NCBI GenBank assembly: GCA_024636585.1 | Contig: JAGXGS010000066.1 | Coordinates: 1 to 60,522 of the forward strand | DNA from: Thiogranum sp. | GTDB taxonomy: Bacteria; Pseudomonadota; Gammaproteobacteria; DSM-19610 | DNA length: 60,522 nucleotides | Direction: 5' to 3' | Shown here: piece by piece, positions 48,503-60,522 of the stretch | Position numbering within the stretch: the first letter of the stretch is position 1 | How the letters are laid out: every line of letters begins with the position of its first letter | Made by a program: the position numbers and the translations under genes | The notes under the pieces: generated by a model | What the model was told of the DNA's origin: nothing | What the model saw: only the letters and a program-made list of their open reading frames with translations | Databases searched by the model: none

Positions 48503-49852
48503 CTATTTTCCGATGCAGAACCCGGCAAAGATTTCGCCCAGCAGATCGTCGCTGGAAAATTCGCCGGTGATCTGGGACAGCTGCTGTTGTGCAAGGCGCA
48601 GTTCCTCGGCCAGCAGTTCGCCCGCGCTCTGGTCCAGGCAACCGCGGGCATTGCTGAGGTTCACGCCTGCATTGCGCAAGGCATCGAGGTGGCGACGGCG
48701 TGCACTGAAACCGGTAGCAGCGCTGTCGTGAAAACCTGCGACATCTTTCAGATGTTTTTTAAGCAGCGCAACGTCGTGCTCAGACTGCGCGCTGAGCGCC
48801 ACACAGGCATCCGCATCCTGTCGTTCGATGGCGGCGGGGCGCCCGGTGATATCTATCTTGTTGAATACCAGCGTATGCGGCAGATGGCGGGGCAGGCGAT
48901 CCAGGATGCGTTGATCCTGTTCGTTGAACCCGAGCTGATCGTCGACGATCAACAGCAGCCGGTCGGCCTGTTCTATTTCCTGCCAGGCGCGACGCACACC
49001 TTCCTGTTCGATGAAATCGGCGCTGTCGCGAAGCCCTGCGGTATCGATGATATGCAGCGGCATGCCGTCGATCTGGATATGTTCGCGAAGTACGTCACGG
49101 GTGGTGCCGGCAATGGGCGTGACAATGGCAGCTTCGTGGCCGGCGAGGGCATTCAGCAGGCTGGACTTGCCGGCGTTGGGCTGGCCAGCGAGCACCAGCG
49201 TCATACCCTCGCTCAAAAGGCGTCCCTGACTGGCCTGCGCCTGCACCTGCTGCAGCCGGTCGACGACTTCATCCAGCCGGTTCTGCACCTGGCCATCGCT
49301 GAGGAAATCGATTTCCTCCTCGGGAAAATCGATGGCCGCCTCCACAAACAGCCGCAGCGCGATCAACTGTTCCACCAGCGCATCGATCTGACGCGAGAAC
49401 TCGCCCTGCAACGAACGCAGTGCAGCGCGGGCGCCCTGTTCAGTACTGCTGTCGATCAGATCGGCAATGGCTTCGGCCTGTGCCAGGTCGAGTTTGTCAT
49501 TTAGAAATGCGCGTTCGGAAAACTCGCCCGGCCGGGCCGGTCGCGAACCGGCCGCCAGCACCGCGGCCAGCAACAGGTCCAGCACCACCGGGCCGCCGTG
49601 CGCGTGTAACTCGAGCACGTCTTCACCGGTGAAAGAATGCGGCGCCGGAAAATACAGACTCAGGCCTTCGTCGAGAACATAACCCTCGGTATCGTGAAAA
49701 GATTGCAGGCGGGCATGGCGGGGCGCCGGCAAACTGCCCAGCAGGCGTTCTGCAATAGCGATAACGCCTGGACCGGATACCCTGATGATTCCGACACCGC
49801 CGCGGCCGGGCGGCGTCGCGACGGCCGCGATGGTGTCGGTGGTCGCATTCAA
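48503..49852 (-). CDS. mnmE: tRNA modification GTPase MnmE (TrmE)
   Basis: The 449-aa partner of MnmG starts [22 protein letters not shown]. The G domain has [14 protein letters not shown] (about residue 224), the [11 protein letters not shown] switch and NKID. The C-terminus ends in the essential CIGK. It follows yidC in the conserved rpmH-rnpA-yidD-yidC-mnmE order. Confidence 0.97.
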   Translation of the reverse strand: MNATTDTIAAVATPPGRGGVGIIRVSGPGVIAIAERLLGSLPAPRHARLQSFHDTEGYVLDEGLSLYFPAPHSFTGEDVLELHAHGGPVVLDLLLAAVLAAGSRPARPGEFSERAFLNDKLDLAQAEAIADLIDSSTEQGARAALRSLQGEFSRQIDALVEQLIALRLFVEAAIDFPEEEIDFLSDGQVQNRLDEVVDRLQQVQAQASQGRLLSEGMTLVLAGQPNAGKSSLLNALAGHEAAIVTPIAGTTRDVLREHIQIDGMPLHIIDTAGLRDSADFIEQEGVRRAWQEIEQADRLLLIVDDQLGFNEQDQRILDRLPRHLPHTLVFNKIDITGRPAAIERQDADACVALSAQSEHDVALLKKHLKDVAGFHDSAATGFSARRRHLDALRNAGVNLSNARGCLDQSAGELLAEELRLAQQQLSQITGEFSSDDLLGEIFAGFCIGK

Positions 49853-49879
49853 CGGCGGAGCCTGAAGGGACGGCGCCGG

Positions 49880-51529
49880 TCAGGAAGTCTGCTGTTCCAC
49901 ACGCCGGGTGATGACGTACTGCTGTGCGATCGACAGGCTGTTATTGACCACCCAGTAGAGCACCAGCCCGGCGGGGAAGAATGCGAAGAACACGGTAAAC
50001 ACGACCGGCAGAACCATCATGACCTTGGCCTGGATGGGATCCAGTGGCGCCGGATTGAGCTTCTGCTGAATGAACATGGTCACGCCCATGATCAACGGCA
50101 ACACGAAATACGGATCAGCCGAGGACAGATCGTCGAGCCACAAGATGAACGGCGCCTGGCGCATCTCGACACTTTCCAGCAACACCCAGTACAACGCGAT
50201 AAAGACCGGGATCTGCACCAGCACCGGGAGACACCCGCCCAGCGGATTGATCTTCTCCTTTTTGTACATGTCCATCATGGCCTGGTTCAGCTTCTGCTTG
50301 TCGTCCCCGAAGCGTTCCTTCAGAGCCTGCAGGCGCGGCGCGAGCTTGCGCATATTGGCCATGGATTTATAGCTGGTTTCAGACAGCTTGAAGAATGCCA
50401 GCTTGATCAGCATGGTGAGAAAGACGATCGACCAGCCCCAGTTACCGACCAGCGAATGGATGTGCTCGAGCAGCCAGTATATCGGCTTCGCCAGCACCGT
50501 GAGTTTTCCGTAGTCGACTGTCAGCTCCAGACCCGGTGCGACCTCCTCCATAACGTGCTGTAGCTTCGGGCCCACGAACAGGCGTGCCCGAGTGCTGGCG
50601 GTACTGTCGGCGGGCGCCTGCACCGGTGCGCCAATCATGCCGATGACATAGCGTTCGCCAGGCAGTGCACGGGTGTAATAACGCAGCGTCTGATCCGGAC
50701 CTGGAATCCAGGCAGCCAGAAAATAATGCTGAAGCATGGCGGCCCAGCCGCCCTCGACGGTGCGGCTGAGATTTTCATCTTCCATATCACCGAAGTCGAT
50801 TTTTTCGTATTTCTCTTCCGGGCTGTACAACACACCGCCGGTGTAGGTGTAAAGCAGGCGCGAGGTTTCCGCCAGCGGTGTCCGCTGTAACTGCCAGTAA
50901 GGTCGCGGCGACCATTCGTTGCCACTGTTGTTGTCTATCTGGAATTCGACTTCCACCACGTAACTGCCGCGCGTGAAGCGATATATCTTGGTGACTTCTA
51001 TGCCGCTCTCATCACGCCAGCGCAGCGGGACTTCCAGCACTTCCTGACCGGCATCCAGCGTGAAGCGCGACTGATCGACGCTGAACATGGCTCGGTGAGT
51101 GGGTTCGGCACCGCTGCCGGTGCGCAAGCCGCTCTGCACCACGAACATCTGGGTGGCATCGTCTTCCAGCAGACGGAAAGGTTCGCTGTCGTCGTCCATC
51201 GTTTCGGGATACTGAAGGAGATCCACCTGGCGCAGGTCGCCACCATGGCTATCGATGACTGCGTGGAACAGGTCCGTAACCACCTCGATGCGCTGACCGA
51301 CCGGCAATGTCCCGCCAGCTGTGTCTTCGCGATCCACCTCGGGGAGTGGATCAGCGGCGGCAGGCGGGAGGTCTTCATCGTAAGCCGGTGTCGTGGCATC
51401 CGGTGCGCCCTCTGTGCTGACCGGCGCGGCAGGTTCTGGCTGGGGACCATAGTCCTGCATCCAGGTCTGCCAGATCAACATGACCAGGAATGCCAGTGCA
51501 ATGGTGAGGAGTAAGCGGGGATTATCCAT
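49880..51529 (-). CDS. yidC: Membrane protein insertase YidC
   Basis: The 549-aa insertase starts [20 protein letters not shown]; this decides the start at 51529 over an upstream in-frame start at 51601. A large periplasmic beta domain (about residues 60-335) precedes the core helices: [41 protein letters not shown] and the C-terminal [20 protein letters not shown]. The start overlaps the yidD 3' end by 8 bp. Confidence 0.97.
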   Translation of the reverse strand: MDNPRLLLTIALAFLVMLIWQTWMQDYGPQPEPAAPVSTEGAPDATTPAYDEDLPPAAADPLPEVDREDTAGGTLPVGQRIEVVTDLFHAVIDSHGGDLRQVDLLQYPETMDDDSEPFRLLEDDATQMFVVQSGLRTGSGAEPTHRAMFSVDQSRFTLDAGQEVLEVPLRWRDESGIEVTKIYRFTRGSYVVEVEFQIDNNSGNEWSPRPYWQLQRTPLAETSRLLYTYTGGVLYSPEEKYEKIDFGDMEDENLSRTVEGGWAAMLQHYFLAAWIPGPDQTLRYYTRALPGERYVIGMIGAPVQAPADSTASTRARLFVGPKLQHVMEEVAPGLELTVDYGKLTVLAKPIYWLLEHIHSLVGNWGWSIVFLTMLIKLAFFKLSETSYKSMANMRKLAPRLQALKERFGDDKQKLNQAMMDMYKKEKINPLGGCLPVLVQIPVFIALYWVLLESVEMRQAPFILWLDDLSSADPYFVLPLIMGVTMFIQQKLNPAPLDPIQAKVMMVLPVVFTVFFAFFPAGLVLYWVVNNSLSIAQQYVITRRVEQQTS

Positions 51530-51782
51530 GATTGTTCTTCTGCAGGTGTTTTGCGGTTTTATGATCGCAGCCGTCGGGCACCGGATCGATGCCGCCCTCA
51601 TGCCAGGGATGGCAGGAGCCGATGCGGCGCAGCGCCAGCCAGCCGCCGCGCAGCACGCCGAAGCGTTCTATGGCAGTGATGGCATATTGCGAACAACTGG
51701 GCGTAAAGCGGCAGTGATTGCCCAGCCATGGGCTCACTAACAGGCGATAGCCTTTAATCAGTATCAGTACCAGTGTTCGCAT
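51522..51782 (-). CDS. yidD: Membrane protein insertion efficiency factor YidD
   Basis: The 86-aa protein has the family signature [22 protein letters not shown] (about residues 21-42), with [12 protein letters not shown] near residue 58. It aids YidC-dependent insertion. It overlaps the rnpA 3' end by 29 bp and the yidC start by 8 bp. Confidence 0.94.
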   Translation of the reverse strand: MRTLVLILIKGYRLLVSPWLGNHCRFTPSCSQYAITAIERFGVLRGGWLALRRIGSCHPWHEGGIDPVPDGCDHKTAKHLQKNNHG

Positions 51783-52134
51783 GAGCCGCGATTTTACGCC
51801 AGTGAGTTTCCAGAGTGTTGAACAATTGCCGGTTGGTCCTCGAACTGACGCCGGCGCGCGCCACTACCACCAGATCCCAGCCGGCCAGCTGCTGCTGATT
51901 AAGGCGAAAGCTTTCCTTTATCAAACGCTTGATACGGTTGCGCTTGACTGCGTTTCCGGCATTCCTGATCGATACAGTGGTACCCAGTCGCGGGTGCGCC
52001 AGTGAATTCGAACAGGCCAGGACAGTAATATACCTGTCACTGGACTTGACTTCGCAATGGCGGAATACCCTCTGGTATTGAGCGGGTGCGAGCAAACGCA
52101 GCGCGCGAGGATAGCGCACGTCGGCGCCAGGCAA
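51754..52134 (-). CDS. rnpA: Ribonuclease P protein component
   Basis: The 126-aa basic protein cofactor of RNase P has the RNR motif in [20 protein letters not shown] (about residues 60-79) and the [11 protein letters not shown] strand before it. The frame gives an N-terminus ([14 protein letters not shown]) ten or so residues longer than in E. coli; a shorter start is possible. It lies 10 bp after rpmH. Confidence 0.93.
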   Translation of the reverse strand: MPGADVRYPRALRLLAPAQYQRVFRHCEVKSSDRYITVLACSNSLAHPRLGTTVSIRNAGNAVKRNRIKRLIKESFRLNQQQLAGWDLVVVARAGVSSRTNRQLFNTLETHWRKIAAHANTGTDTD

Positions 52135-52144
52135 GGAACCGCGT

Positions 52145-52279
52145 TCAGGCAGACAGACGCGCGCGCCCTTTTGCCCTGCGAGCCTTGATGATGAGGCGAC
52201 CGCTCTTGCTGCTCATCCGGGCACGAAAGCCGTGGGTGCGCTTGCGCTTCAGATTACTGGGTTGAAAGGTTCTTTTCAT
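52145..52279 (-). CDS. rpmH: 50S ribosomal protein L34
   Basis: The gene encodes a 44-aa protein starting [20 protein letters not shown] and ending in a basic tail ([11 protein letters not shown]), unmistakably L34. It is the first gene of the leftward rpmH-rnpA-yidD-yidC-mnmE block. A TTGACA promoter lies upstream. Confidence 0.98.
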   Translation of the reverse strand: MKRTFQPSNLKRKRTHGFRARMSSKSGRLIIKARRAKGRARLSA

Positions 52280-52344
52280 GGCGCCGTTGGTATCCCAAAA
52301 AAATCGTTACAGGCTTGTTCGCACAGGCCAAAAATAGGTCGCGC

Positions 52345-52374
52345 AGGGTACTGGTTTTTCGTCCCCGTTGTCAA
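52345..52374 (-). promoter_or_regulatory. Candidate rpmH promoter
   Basis: A perfect TTGACA (52374-52369 on the minus strand), an 18-bp spacer and TACCCT (52350-52345) lie about 65 bp upstream of rpmH. Confidence 0.6.
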
Positions 52375-52404
52375 GAACGGAGTTAGCCCCCAGCGACAGC
52401 AAGT

Positions 52405-52413
52405 TGTGGATAA
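52405..52413 (-). promoter_or_regulatory. DnaA box (perfect) between rpmH and dnaA
   Basis: TTATCCACA on the minus strand. It overlaps a possible dnaA promoter (TTGTGG at 52404-52409, 18-bp spacer, TTTAGA at 52428-52433), suggesting DnaA autoregulation or part of oriC. Confidence 0.8.
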
Positions 52414-52484
52414 GCAGTGGCGAGAAGTTTAGACTGGCGGGTTCAATTCAACGCCACGTCATCTATTCACCGAGGGCTGATTTT

Positions 52485-53840
52485 TTGCACGGAACTCTCT
52501 GGCAACAATGTCTGGAACGGCTCGAAAACGAGCTGCCGGAACAGCAGTTCAATACCTGGATCCGGCCGCTGCACGCGGAGGAAGGGGAGCTTGAACTGCG
52601 GCTGCTGGCGCCGAACCGGTTCGTGCTCGACTGGGTGAAAGACCACTACATCAGCGATATTCAGAACACCGTCAATGCGCTGCATGAGCAAGGTCAGATG
52701 CGCATCGCGCTGCAGATCGGTTCCACCAAATCGATGGCCGTGGAAGTTCAGGCGCCGATCAGCCGGCCTGAAGCCGGACTGTTTGGTGCAGAAAGACGTC
52801 ACGAAGCGCGGGCGCCGGCTCGCAGCAACCTCAATCAGGGCTTCACTTTCGAGAGTTTCGTGGAAGGTAAATCGAACCAGCTGGCGCGTGCCGCTTCGAT
52901 GCAGATCGGCGAAAATCCCGGCGTGGCTTATAACCCTCTATTCATTTACGGCGGGGTAGGTCTGGGCAAAACCCACCTGATGCAAGCCGTCGGCAATCTG
53001 ATCGTGGCCAGGCAGCCGGACGCGCAAGTTGTGTACCTGCACTCCGAGCGATTCGTTGCTGACATGGTGAAGGCGCTACAACATAATCAGATCAACGAAT
53101 TCAAACGGCACTACCGTTCAGTGGACGCACTGCTGATCGATGACATCCAGTTTTTTGCCGGCAAGGAACGTTCTCAGGAAGAATTTTTCCACACATTCAA
53201 TGCGTTGCTTGAAGGCGAAAGCCAGATCATCATGACCTGCGACCGCTATCCCAAAGAAATAAAAGGCCTGGAAGAACGGCTTAAGTCACGCTTCGGATGG
53301 GGACTCACGGTGGCTATCGAACCGCCGGAACTGGAAACCCGGGTTGCAATCCTGGTTAACAAGGCCAGTCAGGCGAATGTCGATTTACCCAATGAAGTCG
53401 CCTTCTTTATCGCCAAACGGATTCATTCCAACGTGCGCGAACTCGAGGGCGCACTGAAGCGGGTGATCGCCAGCGCCCGGTTCACCGGCCGCACCATCGA
53501 CCTGAAATTCACTAAAGAAGCGCTGCGCGACCTGCTGGCGTTGCAGGATAAACTCGTGTCCATGGATAATATCCAGAAGACCGTCGCCGAGTACTTCAAA
53601 ATCCGTGTTGCAGATCTGTTGTCCGCTCGCCGTACCCGCTCAATCACCCGACCACGTCAGATTGCGATGGCGCTTGCAAAAGAACTGACCAGTCATAGCT
53701 TGCCGGAGATAGGTGCGGCATTTGGCGGGCGCGATCACACTACCGTATTGCACGCCTGCCGGAAGGTCGTCGAACTGAAAGAAGCGGATCAGCGTATCGC
53801 CGAGGATTACAGTAACCTGTGGAGAATACTGACCACTTAG
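52485..53840 (+). CDS. dnaA: Chromosomal replication initiator DnaA
   Basis: The protein has 451 aa from the TTG at 52485; the family N-terminus [18 protein letters not shown] begins right after it, and GAGGG lies about 9 nt upstream. An upstream in-frame GTG/ATG-type start at 52368 would translate the DnaA-box region and is rejected. Domain III has Walker [13 protein letters not shown] (about residue 155), Walker [13 protein letters not shown] (about 217) and sensor regions. Domain IV has the DnaA-box-binding signature [15 protein letters not shown]. Confidence 0.96.
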   Translation: MHGTLWQQCLERLENELPEQQFNTWIRPLHAEEGELELRLLAPNRFVLDWVKDHYISDIQNTVNALHEQGQMRIALQIGSTKSMAVEVQAPISRPEAGLFGAERRHEARAPARSNLNQGFTFESFVEGKSNQLARAASMQIGENPGVAYNPLFIYGGVGLGKTHLMQAVGNLIVARQPDAQVVYLHSERFVADMVKALQHNQINEFKRHYRSVDALLIDDIQFFAGKERSQEEFFHTFNALLEGESQIIMTCDRYPKEIKGLEERLKSRFGWGLTVAIEPPELETRVAILVNKASQANVDLPNEVAFFIAKRIHSNVRELEGALKRVIASARFTGRTIDLKFTKEALRDLLALQDKLVSMDNIQKTVAEYFKIRVADLLSARRTRSITRPRQIAMALAKELTSHSLPEIGAAFGGRDHTTVLHACRKVVELKEADQRIAEDYSNLWRILTT

Positions 53841-53895
53841 TGTGGATAACCGGTTGATAAATTTGCCGCCCAAAAGTTTTCCGATATTATCCACA
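53841..53895. other. Candidate oriC segment: inverted pair of DnaA boxes
   Basis: TGTGGATAA at 53841-53849 and TTATCCACA at 53887-53895 are two perfect consensus DnaA boxes in opposite orientation, starting right after the dnaA stop. The following 53940-54035 is AT-rich and could be the unwinding element. Strand switch of gene direction and the nearby perfect box at 52405 place the origin between rpmH and dnaN. Confidence 0.7.
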
Positions 53896-54035
53896 GGTAA
53901 TCAACACCTTACAGGGCATGTTGCGAACCGGCGAATCTTGTTCAAGCAATTGATATTAGAAGAGATTTTTGAGTTACGTACAGCTGAAGTCGGTGCTAAT
54001 AAACACAATAGACCTAAGTAAAGGATATAAGATTA

Positions 54036-55136
54036 ATGAAATTCACGGTTGACCGGGAGTCTCTGCTTAAACCCCTCCAGCAAGTCATTGGTGTTGTGGA
54101 ACGTCGCCAGACTTTGCCGGTATTGGGCAATTTGCTGATAATTGCCAGTAACGACGGTTTGCAAATAACAGCCACCGATCTGGAAGTCGAAATCCAGGCG
54201 ACGGCGAAGATCGGGGTTGATGAAGCGGGAGAAATCACCTTGCCGGCGCGCAAGTTGATCGACATCTGCAAAGCGCTTCCGGAAGGCGCCAGCATCCAGG
54301 TCACGATCAAGGATCAAAAAGCACAGATACGCTCCGGCAAGAGCCGCTTTACGTTGTCGACCTTACCAGCCGCGGATTTTCCAGTGGTCGACCAGGTACA
54401 GGGTGAAAGCAACTTTTCCATCGAGCAGGGCAAACTCAAGGAACTCATTGACCGGACCCAGTTTTCGATGGCGCAGCAGGATGTTCGTTATTACCTGAAT
54501 GGCCTGATGCTGGAAATCGGTAAAGGGCTGTTACGCGCCGTTGCGACGGACGGCCACCGGCTGGCGTTGTGCGACATGAACGTTGACCTTGCCAGCGATC
54601 ATACCCGGCAGGTTATTGTGCCGCGTAAAGGAATCCAGGAATTGCAGCGCCTGCTGGAAGACAGTAAGGAGCCAGTGAATGTGGAGATCGGGACGAACCA
54701 CGTGCGGGTTCGGACGCCGGAGGTGAGTTTCACTTCCAAGCTCGTTGACGGGCGTTTCCCCGATTATGATCGAGTGGTACCGAAGGGCGGCGACAAAATC
54801 ATAGTCGCGGACCGCGACCTGTTTCGCCAGGCACTGTCACGCACCTCAATCCTGTCGAATGAGAAGTATCGCGGCATACGGCTGAACCTGGAAAAGAATA
54901 ACGTTAAAATTCAAGCGCATAATCCAGAACAGGAAGAGGCGGACGAGGAATTCGAAGTTGACTATGACGGTTTGCCACTGGAAATCGGTTTCAACGTAAC
55001 CTACCTCCTGGAAGTTTTGGGATCGGTGCGAAGCGAAAATGTAGAAATCACGTTAAGCGACTCAAACAGTAGTTGCCTCATCCGACAGCCAGGTACCCAG
55101 CAATACCGCTATGTGGTCATGCCCATGCGTTTGTAA
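54036..55136 (+). CDS. dnaN: DNA polymerase III beta sliding clamp
   Basis: The 366-aa clamp starts MKFTVDRESLLKPLQQVIGV. It has the conserved central IPRKGIQELQRLLEDS-like VPRKGIQELQRLLEDS (about residue 202) and ends YVVMPMRL as in the family. AAGGA lies about 10 nt upstream. It is followed 36 bp later by recF. Confidence 0.98.
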   Translation: MKFTVDRESLLKPLQQVIGVVERRQTLPVLGNLLIIASNDGLQITATDLEVEIQATAKIGVDEAGEITLPARKLIDICKALPEGASIQVTIKDQKAQIRSGKSRFTLSTLPAADFPVVDQVQGESNFSIEQGKLKELIDRTQFSMAQQDVRYYLNGLMLEIGKGLLRAVATDGHRLALCDMNVDLASDHTRQVIVPRKGIQELQRLLEDSKEPVNVEIGTNHVRVRTPEVSFTSKLVDGRFPDYDRVVPKGGDKIIVADRDLFRQALSRTSILSNEKYRGIRLNLEKNNVKIQAHNPEQEEADEEFEVDYDGLPLEIGFNVTYLLEVLGSVRSENVEITLSDSNSSCLIRQPGTQQYRYVVMPMRL

Positions 55137-55172
55137 GCGGAGTCACCCCGGCTACAGGTCCTGTGGTCGCTG

Positions 55173-58701
<3,529 letters not shown>

Positions 58702-59499
58702 TTAATTGCTCCGAGTGGAAGTGTCCTGATCCTGATCGGGTGCCTGTAACGTGCTTATGCGCGACGTTTCCGTTTCAATCCAGTTCTCCGCTTCGGCAAG
58801 AATTTCCTGCGCCCGCTTGCCGGCAGTTTCTATTGGTGCTCCGATGCGCACCTGAATGGTGCCAGGCTTCTTGATGAAGCTGTTGCGCGGCCAGTACTCC
58901 CCGGCATTATGCGCAACCGGTGTCACCGGATAACCGCTTCTTTCGGCCAGCACCGCACCGCCGATACGATAGCGAGTGCGGGTGCCCGGCGCCGTTCGAG
59001 TGCCTTCCGGAAACACGATTATCCAGCGCCCCTTGTGCAGTCGATCGCATCCCTGTTCCACCAGTTGTTCAATGGCCTTTTTTCCGGCACTGCGGTTCAA
59101 TGCGATCGGCTGCATCATGTAAGCACCCCACCCGAAAAACGGCAACCACAGCAACTCCCTCTTCAGTACCCAGCTCTGTGGGGTAAACCAGAAATTGAGC
59201 GTGAGGGTTTCCCAGGTCGATTGATGTTTGGAAAAAATGATGCCGGGTGTTGCAGGGATGTTTTCTGTTCCCTGTACTTCGTAATGCAACTTGCAGGTGA
59301 ATGCCAGCCAGGCAATAGTCGTTCGCGACCACAGACGCGTTACCGCAAAACGCTTTTCGAAAGGAAATGGAAAACTCAGCATCAGCGCAATTGCGAACAC
59401 CGGTATCATCGCTGCAAATACAATCCAGAACGCGAACGAACGCAGATACAGAATCGGCAAGCCAGGTTGTTGATCAGATCCAGGCACTGTATGCATCAC
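58702..59499 (-). CDS. plsC: 1-acyl-sn-glycerol-3-phosphate acyltransferase (PlsC family)
   Basis: The 265-aa membrane enzyme makes phosphatidic acid. It has one N-terminal membrane segment (FAFWIVFAAMIPVFAIALML, about residues 22-41). The acyltransferase block I reads SKHQSTWETLTL, with H-x4-E in place of the usual H-x4-D. Block III is VFPEGTRTAPGT (about residue 160). The His-Glu variant occurs in a subset of PlsC relatives, so activity is still likely. The start may be either of the first two Met residues. A MazG-like gene lies 12 bp upstream. Confidence 0.9.
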   Translation of the reverse strand: MMHTVPGSDQQPGLPILYLRSFAFWIVFAAMIPVFAIALMLSFPFPFEKRFAVTRLWSRTTIAWLAFTCKLHYEVQGTENIPATPGIIFSKHQSTWETLTLNFWFTPQSWVLKRELLWLPFFGWGAYMMQPIALNRSAGKKAIEQLVEQGCDRLHKGRWIIVFPEGTRTAPGTRTRYRIGGAVLAERSGYPVTPVAHNAGEYWPRNSFIKKPGTIQVRIGAPIETAGKRAQEILAEAENWIETETSRISTLQAPDQDQDTSTRSN

Positions 59500-59511
59500 C
59501 CGGCACCGTGG

Positions 59512-59850
59512 TTATTCCATGTCCCGAAATTCGGAGACTCTGATGCGACCGTTGACCATACGTGATTCTCGCTCCATCAGTATCTGCATTTTCTTCCAGA
59601 AGGCGTTGCGCAGATCGAAGTCCGCCGCGATTGCCGTACCCATCAACAGTATCATCAGATCGGCTACTTCCTCGGCAAGATTCTCTTTTGATTTGCCCTT
59701 GGTGACGCAGGACGAAATTTCACCAAGCTCCTCAGCCATCAGTGCAATACGGTAGGCGAGTTCTTCGCCCCCGGTATTTCTGAAATCATGTTTATCGTGG
59801 AACGCCTGGACGGCTTCCAGCATTGCCTGATATGAATCACTCTCTTGCAT
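59512..59850 (-). CDS. MazG-like nucleotide pyrophosphohydrolase
   Basis: The 112-aa all-helical protein has the all-alpha NTP-PPase metal pattern ALMAEELGEISSCV (EExxE, about residues 32-45) and ENLAEEVADLMILLMG (ExxD, about 56-71). It probably hydrolyses a nucleoside triphosphate to the monophosphate; the substrate is not known. It sits between glyS (8 bp) and plsC (12 bp), likely in one transcript. Confidence 0.82.
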   Translation of the reverse strand: MQESDSYQAMLEAVQAFHDKHDFRNTGGEELAYRIALMAEELGEISSCVTKGKSKENLAEEVADLMILLMGTAIAADFDLRNAFWKKMQILMERESRMVNGRIRVSEFRDME

Positions 59851-59858
59851 ACGTTGTC

Positions 59859-60522
59859 TCAGCTGTGCAGGCGCGATACATCTGCGACCCGCAGGAAAAG
59901 ATTGCGCAGGTTCTGTAACAGAGCGAGACGATTGGTGCGCAGGCGTTCATCGTCGGCCATGACCATGACATCATCAAAGAATCCATCGACCGGCTCGCGC
60001 AGTGCGGCCAGTTGCAATAATGCCGAAGCATAATCACCGGCATCGAGCAGCGGATCGACTATTGCGCTGATGGCTGCGAGCTTCTCCGCGAGCACAAGTT
60101 CTGCTGCTTCGACCAGCACCGCACTGTCCACCTCGACGGGAATTTCTTCGGCACTCTTTTTAAGAATGTTGCTGATGCGTTTGTTTGCGGCTGCGAGACT
60201 AACGGCTTCCGGCAGCGCGCGGAAAGTGCCACAGGCCCTTACACGTCGATCGAGATCCAGCAGCCGCGTCGGCCGCACCGCCAGCACTGCATCGATCAGT
60301 TCGGCATCAAAATCGGTGTCCTGATAATAGCCGCGCAAGCGTTCCATGATGTAATCGAACACCGGCACCACGACGCCAGGTGCATTGAGCTCCGGCGGCA
60401 GCGCATCGGCTGCATGCTGCAGCAGCATTTCAAGATCGAGGTCCAGCTGTCCTTCAATACAGATCCGCACAACACCCAGTGCGGCACGCCGCAAGGCGAA
60501 AGGATCCTTGTCGCCGCTCGGC
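59859..60522 (-). CDS. glyS: Glycyl-tRNA synthetase beta subunit, C-terminal part (5' end outside window)
   Basis: The frame is open to the right edge and covers the last 221 codons or so. It enters with PSGDKDPFALRRAALGVVRI, the conserved catalytic-proximal segment of GlyS beta. The C-terminal helical/anticodon-associated domain follows, with FDYIMERLRGYYQD and REPVDGFFDDVMVMADDERL, and ends RVADVSRLHS. The alpha subunit would lie further right. Confidence 0.95.
   Translation of the reverse strand, partial: PSGDKDPFALRRAALGVVRICIEGQLDLDLEMLLQHAADALPPELNAPGVVVPVFDYIMERLRGYYQDTDFDAELIDAVLAVRPTRLLDLDRRVRACGTFRALPEAVSLAAANKRISNILKKSAEEIPVEVDSAVLVEAAELVLAEKLAAISAIVDPLLDAGDYASALLQLAALREPVDGFFDDVMVMADDERLRTNRLALLQNLRNLFLRVADVSRLHS

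Noticed and set aside
52368-52484. N-terminal extension of dnaA from an upstream in-frame start
   Set aside because: It would translate through the DnaA box and candidate promoter, and DnaA homology begins exactly at the TTG at 52485.

Overview
The window is the replication-origin region of a GC-rich gammaproteobacterial chromosome, with no prophage, insertion sequence, CRISPR array or tRNA that I can see. The evidence is the classical order mnmE-yidC-yidD-rnpA-rpmH / dnaA-dnaN-recF-gyrB, an atpIBEFHAGDC operon, mnmG-rsmG-parA-parB, glmU-glmS, polA-engB-dsbA and a glyS fragment. Cytochromes c, a Tat-type TRAP uptake system and several DsrE-fold proteins suggest a respiratory, free-living organism. 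The species cannot be named from this sequence alone.

Layout. 1-5.6 kb: a partial YjjV-like TatD protein, a TetR regulator, a diguanylate cyclase, an EEP-family phosphohydrolase and a catabolic-type acetolactate synthase, all on the minus strand. 5.7-12 kb: dsbA, cytochrome c4, engB, a candidate Spot 42/ErsA-position small RNA, polA, a LOG-family protein and a DUF2782 protein. 12.1-15.2 kb: a TRAP transporter. 15.4-28.5 kb: a GGDEF-EAL protein, uvrD, rsmJ, ycgN, yaiI, a cytoplasmic DsrE pair, a KefB-type antiporter, a cytochrome c, and several small or unrecognised genes. 28.6-43.9 kb: glmS, glmU, an FKBP, the F-type ATP synthase operon, parB, parA, rsmG and mnmG. 44.0-48.4 kb: an accessory island with a glycosyltransferase and an ECF sigma / anti-sigma / porin / periplasmic DsrE module. 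48.5-60.5 kb: the core origin block, then plsC, a MazG-like gene and glyS.

The two most interesting signals are regulatory. (1) Between the convergent engB and polA genes, the minus strand encodes a sigma-E-type promoter (GGAACTC-N16-TCATA) followed by three hairpins, two with C-rich loops, and a T8 terminator. The whole is about 128 nt, at the locus that holds Spot 42 in E. coli and ErsA in Pseudomonas. (2) At 45-48.4 kb an ECF sigma factor is followed by a membrane anti-sigma factor whose periplasmic half is a DsrE-like domain. The convergent operon beside it encodes a secreted DsrE-like protein and an OprP/O-type porin. Both transcription units carry the same promoter layout ([T/G]GAATAA-N17-TCTA), so they look like one autoregulated envelope-signalling circuit. 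I know of no described system of this exact composition.

Origin features: perfect DnaA boxes lie at 52405, 53841 and 53887. Two parS sites for the ParA/ParB system lie inside recF, at 55591 (perfect palindrome) and 56215 (one base off). Genes left of about 52.3 kb in the origin block read leftward and dnaA to gyrB read rightward, as expected around oriC. No stretch longer than about 300 bases lacks a gene; the largest gap, 7851-8143, holds the candidate small RNA.
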